64,000 nucleotides of DNA from Bradyrhizobium semiaridum (GTDB lineage Bacteria; Pseudomonadota; Alphaproteobacteria; Rhizobiales; Xanthobacteraceae), in NCBI RefSeq assembly GCF_020329505.1, contig NZ_JAGKJJ010000036.1, positions 1-64,000 on the forward strand, read 5' to 3'. Both the position numbers and the translations under genes were made by a program. The notes beneath the pieces are model-generated. The model searched no databases, had not been told where the DNA came from, and saw nothing but the letters and a program-made list of their open reading frames with translations. Shown here piece after piece: positions 8,272-16,999 of this stretch (position 1 is its first letter; each line of letters begins with the position of its first letter).

Positions 8272-9750
8272 CTACGCCCGCGCCCGCTCGCTGCGGATCG
8301 ACAGCAGTTCCACCGGGCGGTCCGGAATCGAAATCCGGAAGGTGGCGCCGATGGTGCCCTCGACCAGATGGATGTTGCCGCCATGGGCGCGGATCAGCTC
8401 GGCGGCGATGGCAAGGCCAAGGCCGCTGCCGCCGGGGCGGCCCGAGGTCTGGAACGCCTCGAACAGATGCTCGCGCGCCTTGGCCGGCACGCCGGGGCCG
8501 GTGTCGGAGACCTCGATGATCGCAACCGTTCCCTCGCGGCGGCCGGTGATGCGGATCTGCTGCGCCCCGCCGTCGCCCGTGGTCCGGCTCTCCAGCGCCT
8601 GCGCGGCGTTGCGCACCAAATTGAGCAGCACGCGGAACAGCTGGTCGGGATCGGCATCGATCGTCAGCCCACGCTCGATCGCGCTGATCCAGGTGATCGA
8701 GGCATCGGTGGCGAGCCCGGCCGATTCGCGTACCTCGGCGACCGCCGGCTCGACCAGGATCATGCGCCGGTCGGGTGCCGCCTCCTGGGCGCGGCCGTAC
8801 GACAATGTCGACTGGCAGAAGGCGATGGCGCGCTCCAGCGAGCGCAGCAGCTTTGGCGCAAAGCGCTGCACCCGCGGATCGGGCACGCTGGCGAGCTGAT
8901 CCGACAGCAGTTGCGAGGATGCCAGCAGGTTGCGCAAATCGTGGTTGATCTTCGAGACGGCAAGGCCCAGCGCGGCGAGCCGGCTCTTCTGATGCAGCAT
9001 CGAGACCAGATCGCGCTGCATGTCCGACAGCTCGCGCTCGGCCACGCCGATCTCGTCGCCGCGCTGGCTCGGCACGATGATCCGCGCCGAGCTCTCGGGA
9101 TTTTCGTGGAAGCCGATCAGACTCGCGGTCAGCCGCCGCATCGGACGGACGAACAAATAATGCAGCGCGAGATAGACCAGACCCGAGGTCAGGCCGGCGA
9201 TCAGCAGCGCCACCACGAGGACGTTGCGCGAGAAGCGATACATCGCCTGGCGCAGCGGCTTCTCGTCGATCACCACCTCAATGAACTGCGCCTGGCCTGG
9301 TGCTGCTCCGACCACGCGGATGGTCTGATCGCCGCGCTCCAGCATCATCTCGAAGGAATCGACGATCGCCGACCACACCGTCATGGTCCGCATGTCGATG
9401 TCATGGTCGATCGCGGCCGGCAGGTCGGCGCTGGCGAGCAGGCGGCGCTGTTGTCCGAGCTTGATGGCGACCGCGCGCGCCCCGATGCTGGACAGGATCT
9501 GCCGCGCCAGCGAATCCGGCACCATCCCGGAGGGCGCAGCGTCCAGCACCAGCGCCGCGGTATTGGCGGCGGCGAGCCGGTCGTTCAGGCGGTTGACGCG
9601 GAAGTTGGCGATCGCAGGGATATAGATCAGCATCCCGGCGATCATCGCCAGGGGAATGGTCAGCAGCAAAAGCTTGCCCGACAGTCCCAGCCGGACAGAC
9701 GGCTTGGGCCGAGGCTTCTGCAATGCAGCCTGATCGTCAGTTTCAGCCAA
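8272..9750 (-). CDS. Membrane sensor histidine kinase
   Basis: The 492-residue protein has a membrane segment at about 25-47, a periplasmic sensor region (about 48-172), a second membrane segment at 177-200, a HAMP linker (RPMRRLTASLIGF onwards), and a HisKA-like dimerisation region with the phospho-accepting His270 in KINHDLRN. The ATPase follows with N (LLNLVRNAAQAL), G1 (SDTGPGVP) and G2 (GGSGLGLAIAAELI) boxes. It should phosphorylate a response regulator, but no regulator gene is adjacent, so it is an orphan kinase. The ligand is unknown. It is divergent from rpmH, and its promoter shares the 379-bp gap. Confidence 0.9.
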   Translation of the reverse strand: MAETDDQAALQKPRPKPSVRLGLSGKLLLLTIPLAMIAGMLIYIPAIANFRVNRLNDRLAAANTAALVLDAAPSGMVPDSLARQILSSIGARAVAIKLGQQRRLLASADLPAAIDHDIDMRTMTVWSAIVDSFEMMLERGDQTIRVVGAAPGQAQFIEVVIDEKPLRQAMYRFSRNVLVVALLIAGLTSGLVYLALHYLFVRPMRRLTASLIGFHENPESSARIIVPSQRGDEIGVAERELSDMQRDLVSMLHQKSRLAALGLAVSKINHDLRNLLASSQLLSDQLASVPDPRVQRFAPKLLRSLERAIAFCQSTLSYGRAQEAAPDRRMILVEPAVAEVRESAGLATDASITWISAIERGLTIDADPDQLFRVLLNLVRNAAQALESRTTGDGGAQQIRITGRREGTVAIIEVSDTGPGVPAKAREHLFEAFQTSGRPGGSGLGLAIAAELIRAHGGNIHLVEGTIGATFRISIPDRPVELLSIRSERARA

Positions 9751-10129
9751 AAGATAAGGCCTTGTTTGGCTCCGGGGCTGGAAGATGCGGCCCGGCCCCC
9801 AAGCCGGTCAAATTACGGATCGCTAATGTCGGCGGTTCCCCGGAGCGCCGCCAAGCGCCCCCTCACCGTCAAAAACACCGTGAAAACAGATATATTCGCC
9901 CGAATTGCGACGTTTCAAAGAAGCCCGTTGGCGGCGGCCTCCGAGATTGACGAAAACTGGGCACTCCCTTATAAGCCGCGCCAACTGTCCGCGATGGCCC
10001 GGTTCTTGACCGGGGGCGGCTCGTTTGGGGCCGCAAACGGCCTGCATTGAGCCCGCCAGCATCACCGGACTTCATCTCAATGGACGTATCTTAATCCTGG
10101 CAAATTGCCCGGTCAGCGGAGACTTACCC
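9751..10129. other. Divergent regulatory region, kinase / rpmH leader
   Basis: This 379-bp gap holds the promoter and leader of the rpmH operon (listed separately) and presumably the kinase promoter. The rpmH leader is about 150 nt and contains two GC hairpins: CCCGGT/ACCGGG at 9998-10014 with a 5-nt loop, and GCGGC/GCCGC at 10016-10034. Neither is followed by a T-run. I see no protein-coding signal. Confidence 0.5.
9947..9975 (+). promoter_or_regulatory. Sigma-70-type promoter of the rpmH operon
   Basis: TTGACG (9947-9952) and TATAAG (9970-9975) are separated by exactly 17 bp, close to the consensus housekeeping promoter. Transcription would start near 9983, leaving a leader of about 150 nt before the rpmH start. 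A strong promoter fits the high demand for L34. Confidence 0.7.
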
Positions 10130-10264
10130 GTGAAGCGGACTTATCAACCCAGCAAACTGGTGCGCAAGCGCCGTCACGGCTTCCGCGCCCGTCTCGCCAC
10201 GGCCGGCGGCCGCAAGGTTCTCGCTGCGCGCCGTGCGCGTGGCCGCAAGCGCCTAAGCGCCTGA
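10130..10264 (+). CDS. rpmH: 50S ribosomal protein L34
   Basis: The 44-residue product [43 protein letters not shown] matches L34 over its full length, with the expected strongly basic composition. L34 lies near the base of the large ribosomal subunit. The start is GTG at 10130, with GGAGA about 8 nt upstream; there is no in-frame ATG close by. It is first in the conserved rpmH-rnpA-yidC order, 31 bp before rnpA, and is served by the promoter at 9947-9975. Confidence 0.97.
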   Translation: MKRTYQPSKLVRKRRHGFRARLATAGGRKVLAARRARGRKRLSA

Positions 10265-10295
10265 GCCCGGACGTCTCCTCTTCAGGAGATTCTTT

Positions 10296-10649
10296 ATGGA
10301 TCGGCTAAGGCAGCGGGCGGACTTCCTCGCCGTTGCCAATGGCGCGCGGGCGAATACCGCCGGCTTTGTGCTGCAGGGCCGCCGCCGCGACGATGAGGGC
10401 CCGGTCCGCATCGGCTTCACCGTCACCAAGAAGAATGGAACCGCGACCGAGCGCAACCGCATCCGCCGCCGGCTCCGCGAAGTGGTGAAGCGCATCGACG
10501 AGGTATCGATGCGCCCACATCATGATTATGTGCTAGTCGGCCGCCGTGATGCGCTGACGCGCGATTTTGCGACCATGCTTGACGACCTGCGGTCGGCGCT
10601 GCGCCGGCTCGACCGGCCTGCGCCCAAAGCGCGTAACCAGGGCGCGTAA
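10296..10649 (+). CDS. rnpA: Ribonuclease P protein component
   Basis: The 117-residue basic protein carries the RnpA signature ERNRIRRRLREVVKR around residues 51-65 and GFTVTKKNGTATERN just before it. It binds the catalytic RNase P RNA and assists 5' maturation of tRNA precursors. The RNA subunit gene is not in this window. It sits between rpmH (31 bp) and yidC (28 bp), as in most bacteria. An AGGAG-like site precedes the ATG. Confidence 0.97.
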   Translation: MDRLRQRADFLAVANGARANTAGFVLQGRRRDDEGPVRIGFTVTKKNGTATERNRIRRRLREVVKRIDEVSMRPHHDYVLVGRRDALTRDFATMLDDLRSALRRLDRPAPKARNQGA

Positions 10650-10677
10650 TCCGAACGGAATGACGAGACCTTAAGAG

Positions 10678-12561
10678 ATGTCCGACAACCGCAACACCAT
10701 CATTGCCGTCATCCTGTCCGGCCTCGTCCTGATCGCCTGGCAATATTTTTACAACATGCCGCAGATGGAGAAGCAGCGCGCCGAGCAGCAGCGTCAGGCG
10801 GAGCTGCAGAAGGCGGCGCCGCAGCCGGCGCCGGCCCCGGGCCAGGCGGCTCCGGGCTCCACGGCGCCGACCCCGTCGGCCAGCGGCACGCCCTCTCCCG
10901 CACAGCCGGCCGGCGCCGGACCGGTCATCAGCCGCGAAGCCGCGCTCGAGGCCGGCCCGCGCATCAAGATCGAGACCCCGCGCCTCGCTGGCAGCATCGC
11001 CCTGAAGGGCGCGCGCATCGACGACATCGCGCTGGTCCAGTACCGTGAGACGGTCGATCCGGCATCGCCGCCGATCGTGCTGTTCGCGCCGTCGCAGACC
11101 GCTTCTCCCTACTACGCCGAGTTCGGCTGGGTGCCCGCGAGCGGCACGACGACGAAGATTCCCGACCAGAACACGGTGTGGCAGCAGGAGGGCTCCGGCA
11201 GCCTGACGCCGACGACACCGATCACGCTGAAATACGACAATGGCGAAGGACTCACCTTCCGCCGCACCATCGCGGTCGACGAGCGCTATCTGTTCACCAT
11301 CAAGGACGAGGTCAGCAATCTCGGCAGCGCGCCCGTCACCCTCTATCCGTTCGCGCTGATCTCGCGCCACGGCACGCCCCAGGTCTCCGGCTACTACATC
11401 CTGCATGAAGGCCTGATCGGCTATCTCGGCGACCAGGGCCTGCAGGAATACGCCTACAAGAAAATCGACGAGACCAAGGCGGTGACCTTCGACGTCACCA
11501 ACGGCTGGATGGGCATGACCGACAAGTATTGGGCGTCGGCGCTATTGCCCGACACCAGTGCCAAGCTGCACGTGACCTACCGGTCGAACGCGGTCGGCAA
11601 CAATCACAACTACCAGACCGATTATCTGCAGGATGCGCAGACGCTGCCGATCGGCGGCACCATCAGCACCAATGCGCGGCTGTTCGCCGGCGCCAAGGAA
11701 GCCAGCGTCGTCGGCATCAACTTCCCGCTGGTCGGCTTCGGCGGCTACAACAAGCAGCTCGGGCTGAACCATTTCGACCTCTTGATCGACTGGGGCTGGT
11801 TCTACTTCATCACCAAGCCGATGTTCCTGGCGCTCGACTGGTTCTTCCGCCTGTTCGGCAATTTCGGCGTCTCGATCCTGCTCGTGACCGTGATCGTGAA
11901 GCTGCTGTTCTTCCCGCTCGCCAACAAGTCCTACGCTTCGATGGCGAAGATGAAGTCGGTGCAGCCGCAGCTGCAGGCGCTGAAGGAGCGCTATCCCGAC
12001 GACCGCGTGAAGCAGCAGCAGGAGATGATGGAGATCTACAAGAAGGAGAAGATCAACCCGATCGCCGGTTGTCTTCCCGTCGCGCTGCAGATTCCCGTCT
12101 TCTTCTCGCTCTACAAGGTGCTGTTCGTCACCATCGAGATGCGGCACGCGCCGTTCTTCGGCTGGATCAAGGACCTCTCGGCGCCCGATCCGACCAATCT
12201 GTTCAACCTGTTCGGCCTGCTGCACTTCGATCCGACGCAGATTCCGGTGTTCGGCCACTATCTGTGGCTCGGCGTCTGGCCCCTGATCATGGGCGTCACG
12301 ATGTGGGTGCAGATGAAGCTCAATCCGGCGCCGCCGGATCCGACCCAGAAGATGATCTTCGACTGGATGCCGCTGATCTTCACCTTCATGCTGGCGGGCT
12401 TCCCGGCAGGTCTTGTGATCTACTGGGCCTGGAACAACCTGCTGTCGGTGCTGCAGCAGAGCTACATCATGCGCCTCAACGGCGTGAAGGTGGAACTGTT
12501 CGACAATCTCAAGTCGACATTTCAAAAAAAAAGCGTGAAGACCGAGACTAAGGCAACGTAG
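10678..12561 (+). CDS. yidC: Membrane protein insertase YidC
   Basis: The 627-residue protein has the Gram-negative YidC layout: an N-terminal membrane anchor (NTIIAVILSGLVLIAWQYFYN, residues 6-26), a Pro/Ala-rich linker, a large periplasmic beta-sandwich domain (about 85-350), and the C-terminal Oxa1-like core with five membrane segments from about residue 370. LLFFPLANKSYASMAKMKSVQPQLQALKERYP forms the cytoplasmic hairpin. It inserts and folds inner-membrane proteins with SecYEG or alone. It follows rnpA by 28 bp. A dispersed repeat separates it from engB downstream. Confidence 0.97.
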   Translation: MSDNRNTIIAVILSGLVLIAWQYFYNMPQMEKQRAEQQRQAELQKAAPQPAPAPGQAAPGSTAPTPSASGTPSPAQPAGAGPVISREAALEAGPRIKIETPRLAGSIALKGARIDDIALVQYRETVDPASPPIVLFAPSQTASPYYAEFGWVPASGTTTKIPDQNTVWQQEGSGSLTPTTPITLKYDNGEGLTFRRTIAVDERYLFTIKDEVSNLGSAPVTLYPFALISRHGTPQVSGYYILHEGLIGYLGDQGLQEYAYKKIDETKAVTFDVTNGWMGMTDKYWASALLPDTSAKLHVTYRSNAVGNNHNYQTDYLQDAQTLPIGGTISTNARLFAGAKEASVVGINFPLVGFGGYNKQLGLNHFDLLIDWGWFYFITKPMFLALDWFFRLFGNFGVSILLVTVIVKLLFFPLANKSYASMAKMKSVQPQLQALKERYPDDRVKQQQEMMEIYKKEKINPIAGCLPVALQIPVFFSLYKVLFVTIEMRHAPFFGWIKDLSAPDPTNLFNLFGLLHFDPTQIPVFGHYLWLGVWPLIMGVTMWVQMKLNPAPPDPTQKMIFDWMPLIFTFMLAGFPAGLVIYWAWNNLLSVLQQSYIMRLNGVKVELFDNLKSTFQKKSVKTETKAT

Positions 12562-12570
12562 CTCCAATCG

Positions 12571-12654
12571 CGTCATTGCGAGGAGTGGAGCGACGAAGCA
12601 ATCCATCTTTCGCCGCGCCGAGACATGGATTGCTTCGCTTCGCTCGCAATGACG
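12571..12654. repeat. Dispersed palindromic repeat, CGTCATTGCGAG type
   Basis: The left arm begins CGTCATTGCGAGGAGTGGAG and the right arm ends CTTCGCTCGCAATGACG. The arms are inverted copies with conserved GAAGCAATCCAT / ATGGATTGCTTC inside. It fills the gap between yidC and engB and would form a long hairpin in the transcript. Elements of this sequence type are common between genes in Bradyrhizobium, by my recollection. Confidence 0.75.
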
Positions 12655-12689
12655 GATGGGCCGGCCGGCCCCTTGATGGACGTCTTCAC

Positions 12690-13343
12690 ATGAGCACCGA
12701 ACCGGACGCGGCGCTGATCGAGCAGGGGCGAAAGCTGTTCGCCGGCGACTGGCGCTTCATCTGGGCCTCGCCCTCGATCGCGACGCTGCCGCCGATGTCG
12801 GGGCTCGAGGTCGCCTTTGCCGGCCGGTCCAATGTCGGCAAGTCGAGCCTGATCAACGCGCTGACCGGCCGCAACAACCTGGCACGCACCTCGCACACGC
12901 CCGGCCGGACCCAGGAGCTGATCTTCTTCGAAGGACCTGCGAGCGCCGGCTTCCGCCTCGTCGACATGCCCGGCTACGGCTACGCCGCGGCGGCGAAGTC
13001 CAAGGTCGCGTCCTGGACCGAGCTGATCCACAAATTCCTGCTCGGTCGCGCCACGCTGGCGCGGGTCTATGTCCTGATCGATGCCCGCCACGGCATCAAG
13101 GACGTCGATCTCGACGTGCTGAAGACGCTCGACAAGTCAGCGGTCAGCTATCAGGTCGTGCTGACCAAGGCCGACCAGGTCGAACCCGCCGAACTGAAAA
13201 CCATGATCGCCGACACCACGGCGGCGTTGGCAAAGCATCCCGCGGCGTTCCCCGAGGTGCTGGTGACCTCGTCCCGCACCGGCGGCGGCATGCCCGAGCT
13301 GCGCGCCGCGATGGTGCGCCTGATCGAGGAGCGGCGCCGATGA
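12690..13343 (+). CDS. engB: Ribosome-biogenesis GTP-binding protein YihA/EngB
   Basis: The 217-residue protein has the G1 loop AGRSNVGKS (residues 44-52), the G3 motif DMPGYGYA, and the G4 motif TKAD, spaced as in the YihA/EngB/YsxC family. It is an essential GTPase for assembly of the large ribosomal subunit. I start it at 12690, because the open frame upstream of this ATG is only translated repeat. Its stop overlaps the DUF423 gene by ATGA. The position after yidC is conserved in Alphaproteobacteria. Confidence 0.95.
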   Translation: MSTEPDAALIEQGRKLFAGDWRFIWASPSIATLPPMSGLEVAFAGRSNVGKSSLINALTGRNNLARTSHTPGRTQELIFFEGPASAGFRLVDMPGYGYAAAAKSKVASWTELIHKFLLGRATLARVYVLIDARHGIKDVDLDVLKTLDKSAVSYQVVLTKADQVEPAELKTMIADTTAALAKHPAAFPEVLVTSSRTGGGMPELRAAMVRLIEERRR

Positions 13344-13711
13344 GCGGCGTCCCTCGCCTCCTGATCGTCCTCGCCGCGATCATGGGCGCGTGCGGCGTGA
13401 TGCTGGCGGCCGCCGCGGCCCATCTGCCCGACGCTTCGCGGCTGGCAGCGGCCTCCTCGATGCTGCTGTTTCATGCCTGTGCGGCGATCGCGACGGCTGC
13501 GGTTGCGGACCGCGCGATCGTTCATGCGACGATCGGGATCGTGGCGGCGTCCGGCTTTGTCATCGCCACGTCATTGTTCGCCGGCGACCTCGTGCTGCGC
13601 CAATATGCCGGCCACGGCTTGTTTCCGATGGCCGCTCCGGCCGGCGGAACGCTGCTGATCGCAAGCTGGGTGCTGCTCGCCGTCGCCGCGATGTGGCCGA
13701 GGCAGCGCTGA
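13340..13711 (+). CDS. DUF423-family small membrane protein
   Basis: The 123-residue protein has four hydrophobic segments (LLIVLAAIMGACGVMLAAAAAHL, MLLFHACAAIATAAVA, TIGIVAASGFVIATSLFAGDLVL, GTLLIASWVLLAVAAMW). AAAHLPD, a LFHA motif and PAGGTLLIASW match the DUF423/YwdK family of inner-membrane proteins of unknown function. It overlaps engB by 4 bp and is probably co-translated with it. No enzymatic motif is visible. Confidence 0.8.
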   Translation: MSGVPRLLIVLAAIMGACGVMLAAAAAHLPDASRLAAASSMLLFHACAAIATAAVADRAIVHATIGIVAASGFVIATSLFAGDLVLRQYAGHGLFPMAAPAGGTLLIASWVLLAVAAMWPRQR

Positions 13712-13753
13712 TCCTTCCTTCCCTTCTTCCCCTGTGGGAGAAAGTGAGAGCCA

Positions 13754-13833
13754 TAGCCCGGATGGAGCGAAGCGCAATCCGGGATCTTGCCGCGGGGACA
13801 GCCCCGGATTTCGCTCCGCTCCATCCGGGCTAC
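13754..13833. repeat. Dispersed palindromic repeat, TAGCCCGGATGGAGCG type
   Basis: TAGCCCGGATGGAGCGAAGC on the left and GCTCCGCTCCATCCGGGCTA on the right form a long inverted repeat around a GC-rich centre. Related copies lie at 51201-51283 and 61966-62047, with a half copy at 16774-16805. It separates the DUF423 gene from argB. Confidence 0.8.
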
Positions 13834-13924
13834 TGAAATCTGCAAATACCTCTCCCGCTTTGCGCCCTGCCCGGCAATCAGCTAGAACCGCGCCGATCCC
13901 TCCGCTGACGACGAGACCCGCCCC

Positions 13925-14815
13925 ATGACCGACCACATCAGCCCGCTCGATCAGGCCCGCATCCTGTCGGAAGCGCTGCCGCACATGCAAGAATATGACG
14001 AAGAGACCATCGTCATCAAATATGGCGGCCATGCCATGGGCGCAGAGGACACCGCGAAGGCGTTCGCCCGCGACATCGTGTTGCTGGAGCAGACCGCGAT
14101 CAATCCGGTGGTCGTGCACGGCGGCGGGCCGCAGATCGCGACCATGCTGAAGCGGCTCGGCATCCAGTCGGAATTCGCCGCGGGCCTGCGCATCACCGAC
14201 GCCGCGACCATCGAGATCGTCGAGATGGTGCTGGCAGGTTCGGTCAACAAGCAGCTGGTCGGCTACATCAACGAGGCGGGCGGCAAGGCCGTGGGCCTGT
14301 CGGGCAAGGACGGCAACATGGTGAAAGCGTCGAGGACGACGCGCACCATGGTCGATCCCGACTCCAACATCGAGAAGGCGGTCGATCTCGGCTTCGTCGG
14401 CGACCCCGAGAAGGTCGACCTCACGCTGCTGAACCAGCTGATCGGCTACGAGCTGATCCCGGTGCTGGCGCCGCTGGCAACCTCGCAGGACGGCCAGACG
14501 CTGAACGTCAACGCCGACACCTTCGCCGGCGCGGTGGCGGGCGCGCTGAAGGCCAAGCGCCTGCTGCTCTTGACCGACGTGCCCGGCGTGCTCGACAAGT
14601 CGAAGAAGCTGATCCCGGACCTGTCGATCAAGGACGCCCGCAAGCTGATCGCCGACGGCACCATCGCCGGCGGCATGATCCCGAAGGTCGAGACCTGCAT
14701 CTACGCGCTCGAACAGGGCGTGCAGGGCGTCGTGATCATCGACGGCAAGACGCCGCACGCGGTGCTGCTCGAGCTCTTCACCAACCAGGGCACCGGCACG
14801 CTGATCCACAAGTGA
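13925..14815 (+). CDS. argB: Acetylglutamate kinase
   Basis: The 296-residue protein belongs to the amino-acid kinase family. It has [10 protein letters not shown] (phosphate-binding, near residue 30), [13 protein letters not shown] (N-acetylglutamate loop, near 60-75) and a C-terminal [10 protein letters not shown] nucleotide-binding block. It phosphorylates N-acetyl-L-glutamate in the second step of arginine synthesis. Length and motifs are those of an active enzyme. Its stop TGA shares a base with the ATG of the DUF1036 gene, so these are probably co-expressed. Confidence 0.97.
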   Translation: MTDHISPLDQARILSEALPHMQEYDEETIVIKYGGHAMGAEDTAKAFARDIVLLEQTAINPVVVHGGGPQIATMLKRLGIQSEFAAGLRITDAATIEIVEMVLAGSVNKQLVGYINEAGGKAVGLSGKDGNMVKASRTTRTMVDPDSNIEKAVDLGFVGDPEKVDLTLLNQLIGYELIPVLAPLATSQDGQTLNVNADTFAGAVAGALKAKRLLLLTDVPGVLDKSKKLIPDLSIKDARKLIADGTIAGGMIPKVETCIYALEQGVQGVVIIDGKTPHAVLLELFTNQGTGTLIHK

Positions 14816-15888
14816 TGGCAGGCGCGGCAGCGCGATTGAAGACCATCGTCGCCTGGCTCACGGCTAGGCGGCCGCGCCGGTCGCCGCCCGCGCGGCTCAT
14901 GATGGCGCTGCCCGCCGCCGCCGCCTCGTTCCTGTTCTCGTCGGCGCCGGCGCATGCCGACCTCAAGCTCTGCAACCGCATGAGCTATGTGATCGAGGCC
15001 GCGATCGGCATCGACGACAAGGCAGCGACCGCGACGCGCGGCTGGTTCCGAATCGATCCCGCGACCTGCCGCGTCCTGGTGCAGGGCGCGCTCACTGCCG
15101 ACCGCCTGCTGCTCAATGCCCGCGCGCTCGGCGTCTACGGCGCCTCGCCGATCCCGCAGAACGGCACCGACACGCTCTGCGTCGCGCAGGACAATTTCGT
15201 GATCGCCGCCGCACGCCAGTGCCGCTCCGGCCAGACGCCCGCGCAATTCACCCAGATCACGCCGACCCGGACCGACGACGGCAATCTCGTCGCCTATCTT
15301 GCTGAGGACAGCGAGTACGACGACGAACAGGCGCGGCTCGCCGGCATCCAGCGCCTGCTGGTCATCGCGGGCTACGACGCGGCGCCGATCGACGGCGTCG
15401 ACGGGCCGAAGACGCAGGCTGCGCTGTCGGCGTTCCTGAAGAGCCGCGGGCTGAGCAGCGACATCGTGCAGTCGCCGACCTTCTTCACCACAATGGTCGA
15501 CGCCGTGCAGAAGCCGTCACCATCCGGGCTGACCTGGTGCAACGACACGCCGCACAAGGTGATGGCGGCGGTCGCGATTGACGATGGCAAGGTGGTGACC
15601 AGCCGCGGCTGGTATCGCATCGATCCCGGCAAGTGCCTGCATCCCGATGTTTCAGGCACGCCGAAGCAGATCTATTCCTTCGCCGAGGCGGTCGACAGCG
15701 ACAACCGCACCATCCGCATCAAGGACAGACCGCTGAACTGGGGCGGCGCGGTGCAGCTCTGCACTCGCGAGAGCAAGTTCGAGGTCAACGAGCAGGGCGA
15801 CTGCGCCAGCCGCGGCCTCGCCGCAACCGGCTTTACCACCGTCGACATGACCACCGGCGGCAAGACGCTGCGCTTTGCGATGCCGTGA
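14815..15888 (+). CDS. Secreted protein with two DUF1036 domains flanking a peptidoglycan-binding domain
   Basis: The 357-residue protein has a twin-Arg-rich N-terminus and a signal-like segment (LMMALPAAAASFLFSSAPAHA, ending near residue 48). Two DUF1036 domains follow, at about 50-165 and 235-355; each opens with a short Cys-containing motif (DLKLCNRMSYVIEAAIGID and GLTWCNDTPHKVMAAVAID) followed by the shared SRGWYRIDP / TRGWFRIDP. Between them (about 170-225) RLLVIAGYDAAPIDGVDGPKTQAALSAFLKSRGL is a peptidoglycan-binding domain. It is therefore a predicted envelope protein. Four or more paired Cys suggest disulfides. GTG at 14812 is an alternative start. The role of DUF1036 is unknown. Confidence 0.8.
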   Translation: MAGAAARLKTIVAWLTARRPRRSPPARLMMALPAAAASFLFSSAPAHADLKLCNRMSYVIEAAIGIDDKAATATRGWFRIDPATCRVLVQGALTADRLLLNARALGVYGASPIPQNGTDTLCVAQDNFVIAAARQCRSGQTPAQFTQITPTRTDDGNLVAYLAEDSEYDDEQARLAGIQRLLVIAGYDAAPIDGVDGPKTQAALSAFLKSRGLSSDIVQSPTFFTTMVDAVQKPSPSGLTWCNDTPHKVMAAVAIDDGKVVTSRGWYRIDPGKCLHPDVSGTPKQIYSFAEAVDSDNRTIRIKDRPLNWGGAVQLCTRESKFEVNEQGDCASRGLAATGFTTVDMTTGGKTLRFAMP

Positions 15889-15916
15889 TGGCCACAGTGG
15901 TGCCAGCAATATCCAT

Positions 15917-16033
15917 GTCGTCCTGGCGAAGGCCAGGACCCATAACCACAGGATTGCGTTTGGCGAAGAACAACGAGCACCATGCCCTATTGGTGGATTC
16001 CGCGGTATGGGTCCTGGCTTTCGCCAGGACGAC
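15917..16033. repeat. 117-bp element with 27-bp terminal inverted repeats (copy 1)
   Basis: The first 27 bp (GTCGTCCTGGCGAAGGCCAG onwards) and the last 27 bp are inverted copies with one mismatch. Each end is itself a hairpin, CCTGGC-(4 nt)-GCCAGG. Two related copies are at 23545-23665 and 60619-60739. The interior of this copy differs from the other two. It separates the DUF1036 gene from the nucleotidase gene. Confidence 0.85.
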
Positions 16034-16078
16034 GGCGGAGGGCTGGGCAAGGCTTGCGCCGACGGATGGAGGACAATC

Positions 16079-16774
16079 ATGAAAACTCCCCGCGCTTTCA
16101 ACCATGTCGACACCTGGGTGTTCGACCTCGACAACACGCTGTATCCGCATCACGTCAATCTGTGGCAGCAGGTCGACGCACGGATCGGCGAGTTCGTCAG
16201 CAACTGGCTGAAGATCTCGCCCGAGGAGGCGCGGGTGCTGCAGAAGGACTATTACCTGCGCTACGGCACCACGATGCGCGGCATGATGACCGAGCACGGC
16301 GTGCAGGCCGACGACTATCTCGCCTATGTGCACAGGATCGACCACTCGCCGCTGCAGCCCAATCCGGCGATGGGTGCTGCGATCGAGCGGCTGCCGGGAC
16401 GCAAGCTGATCCTGACCAACGGTTCGGTCGACCATGTCGATGCGGTGCTCGGCCGGCTCGGCATCGGCCACCATTTCGAGGGCGTGTTCGACATCATCGC
16501 CGCCGAGCTCGAGCCGAAGCCGGCGCCGCAGACCTACCAGAAATTCCTCAAGCTCCACGGCGTCGACCCCAAGCGTTCCGCGATGTTCGAGGATCTTGCG
16601 CGCAATCTCGTGGTGCCGCACGAGCTCGGCATGACCACCGTGCTGGTCGTCCCCGACGGCAGCCAGGAGGTGGTGCGCGAGACCTGGGAGCTGGAAGGCC
16701 GCGACGCCGCCCATGTCGACCACGTCACCGACGATCTGACCGGCTTCCTGCAGCGGCTGAACGGGAAGCCGTAA
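16079..16774 (+). CDS. HAD-family pyrimidine 5'-nucleotidase-like hydrolase
   Basis: The 231-residue protein has HAD motif I WVFDLDNTLYP (residues 13-23, nucleophile Asp and second Asp), motif II ILTNGS (near 113), motif III Lys in PKPAPQTYQKF and motif IV MFEDLARNL. The DLDNTLYP signature and size match the Sdt1/PHM8-type pyrimidine nucleotidases, which dephosphorylate UMP or CMP. The start at 16079 has a GGAGGA site upstream; the frame upstream is translated repeat. A half repeat begins directly at the stop codon. Confidence 0.85.
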   Translation: MKTPRAFNHVDTWVFDLDNTLYPHHVNLWQQVDARIGEFVSNWLKISPEEARVLQKDYYLRYGTTMRGMMTEHGVQADDYLAYVHRIDHSPLQPNPAMGAAIERLPGRKLILTNGSVDHVDAVLGRLGIGHHFEGVFDIIAAELEPKPAPQTYQKFLKLHGVDPKRSAMFEDLARNLVVPHELGMTTVLVVPDGSQEVVRETWELEGRDAAHVDHVTDDLTGFLQRLNGKP

Positions 16775-16805
16775 GCCGGATGGAGCGCAGCGCAATCCGG
16801 GCTAC
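16774..16805. repeat. Half copy of the TAGCCCGGATGGAGCG repeat
   Basis: AGCCGGATGGAGCGCAGCGC through CCGGGCTAC matches the left arm of the 13754-13833 element and its closing CCGGGCTA. Only one arm-length remains. It begins at the last base of the nucleotidase stop codon. Confidence 0.6.
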
Positions 16806-16999
16806 GCAGCTGCACGAGTGTGCGGCACCCGCTATCCCAATCGCTACGGCGCCAATCCGCTGAAGCAAGTCCAGGCAAGACCGCGTGACAACCGCGACAA
16901 CAGGCCGCGCGCCACGCAGGGCTGGGATCAGCAGAGCGAGCTCGAAATCGTGCCGCACGAAGCTGGTCCACTGCCGGTGTGGCGTGTTAAGCGGGAGGC

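Noticed and set aside
8164-10050. A 628-codon open frame antisense to the histidine kinase gene
   Set aside because: The product is His/Arg/Gln-rich without any family; the kinase on the other strand has full motifs.
9751-10129. Possible replication origin next to rpmH
   Set aside because: rpmH lies near oriC in some bacteria, but no dnaA gene or DnaA-box cluster is seen here, and this is not typical of Alphaproteobacteria.
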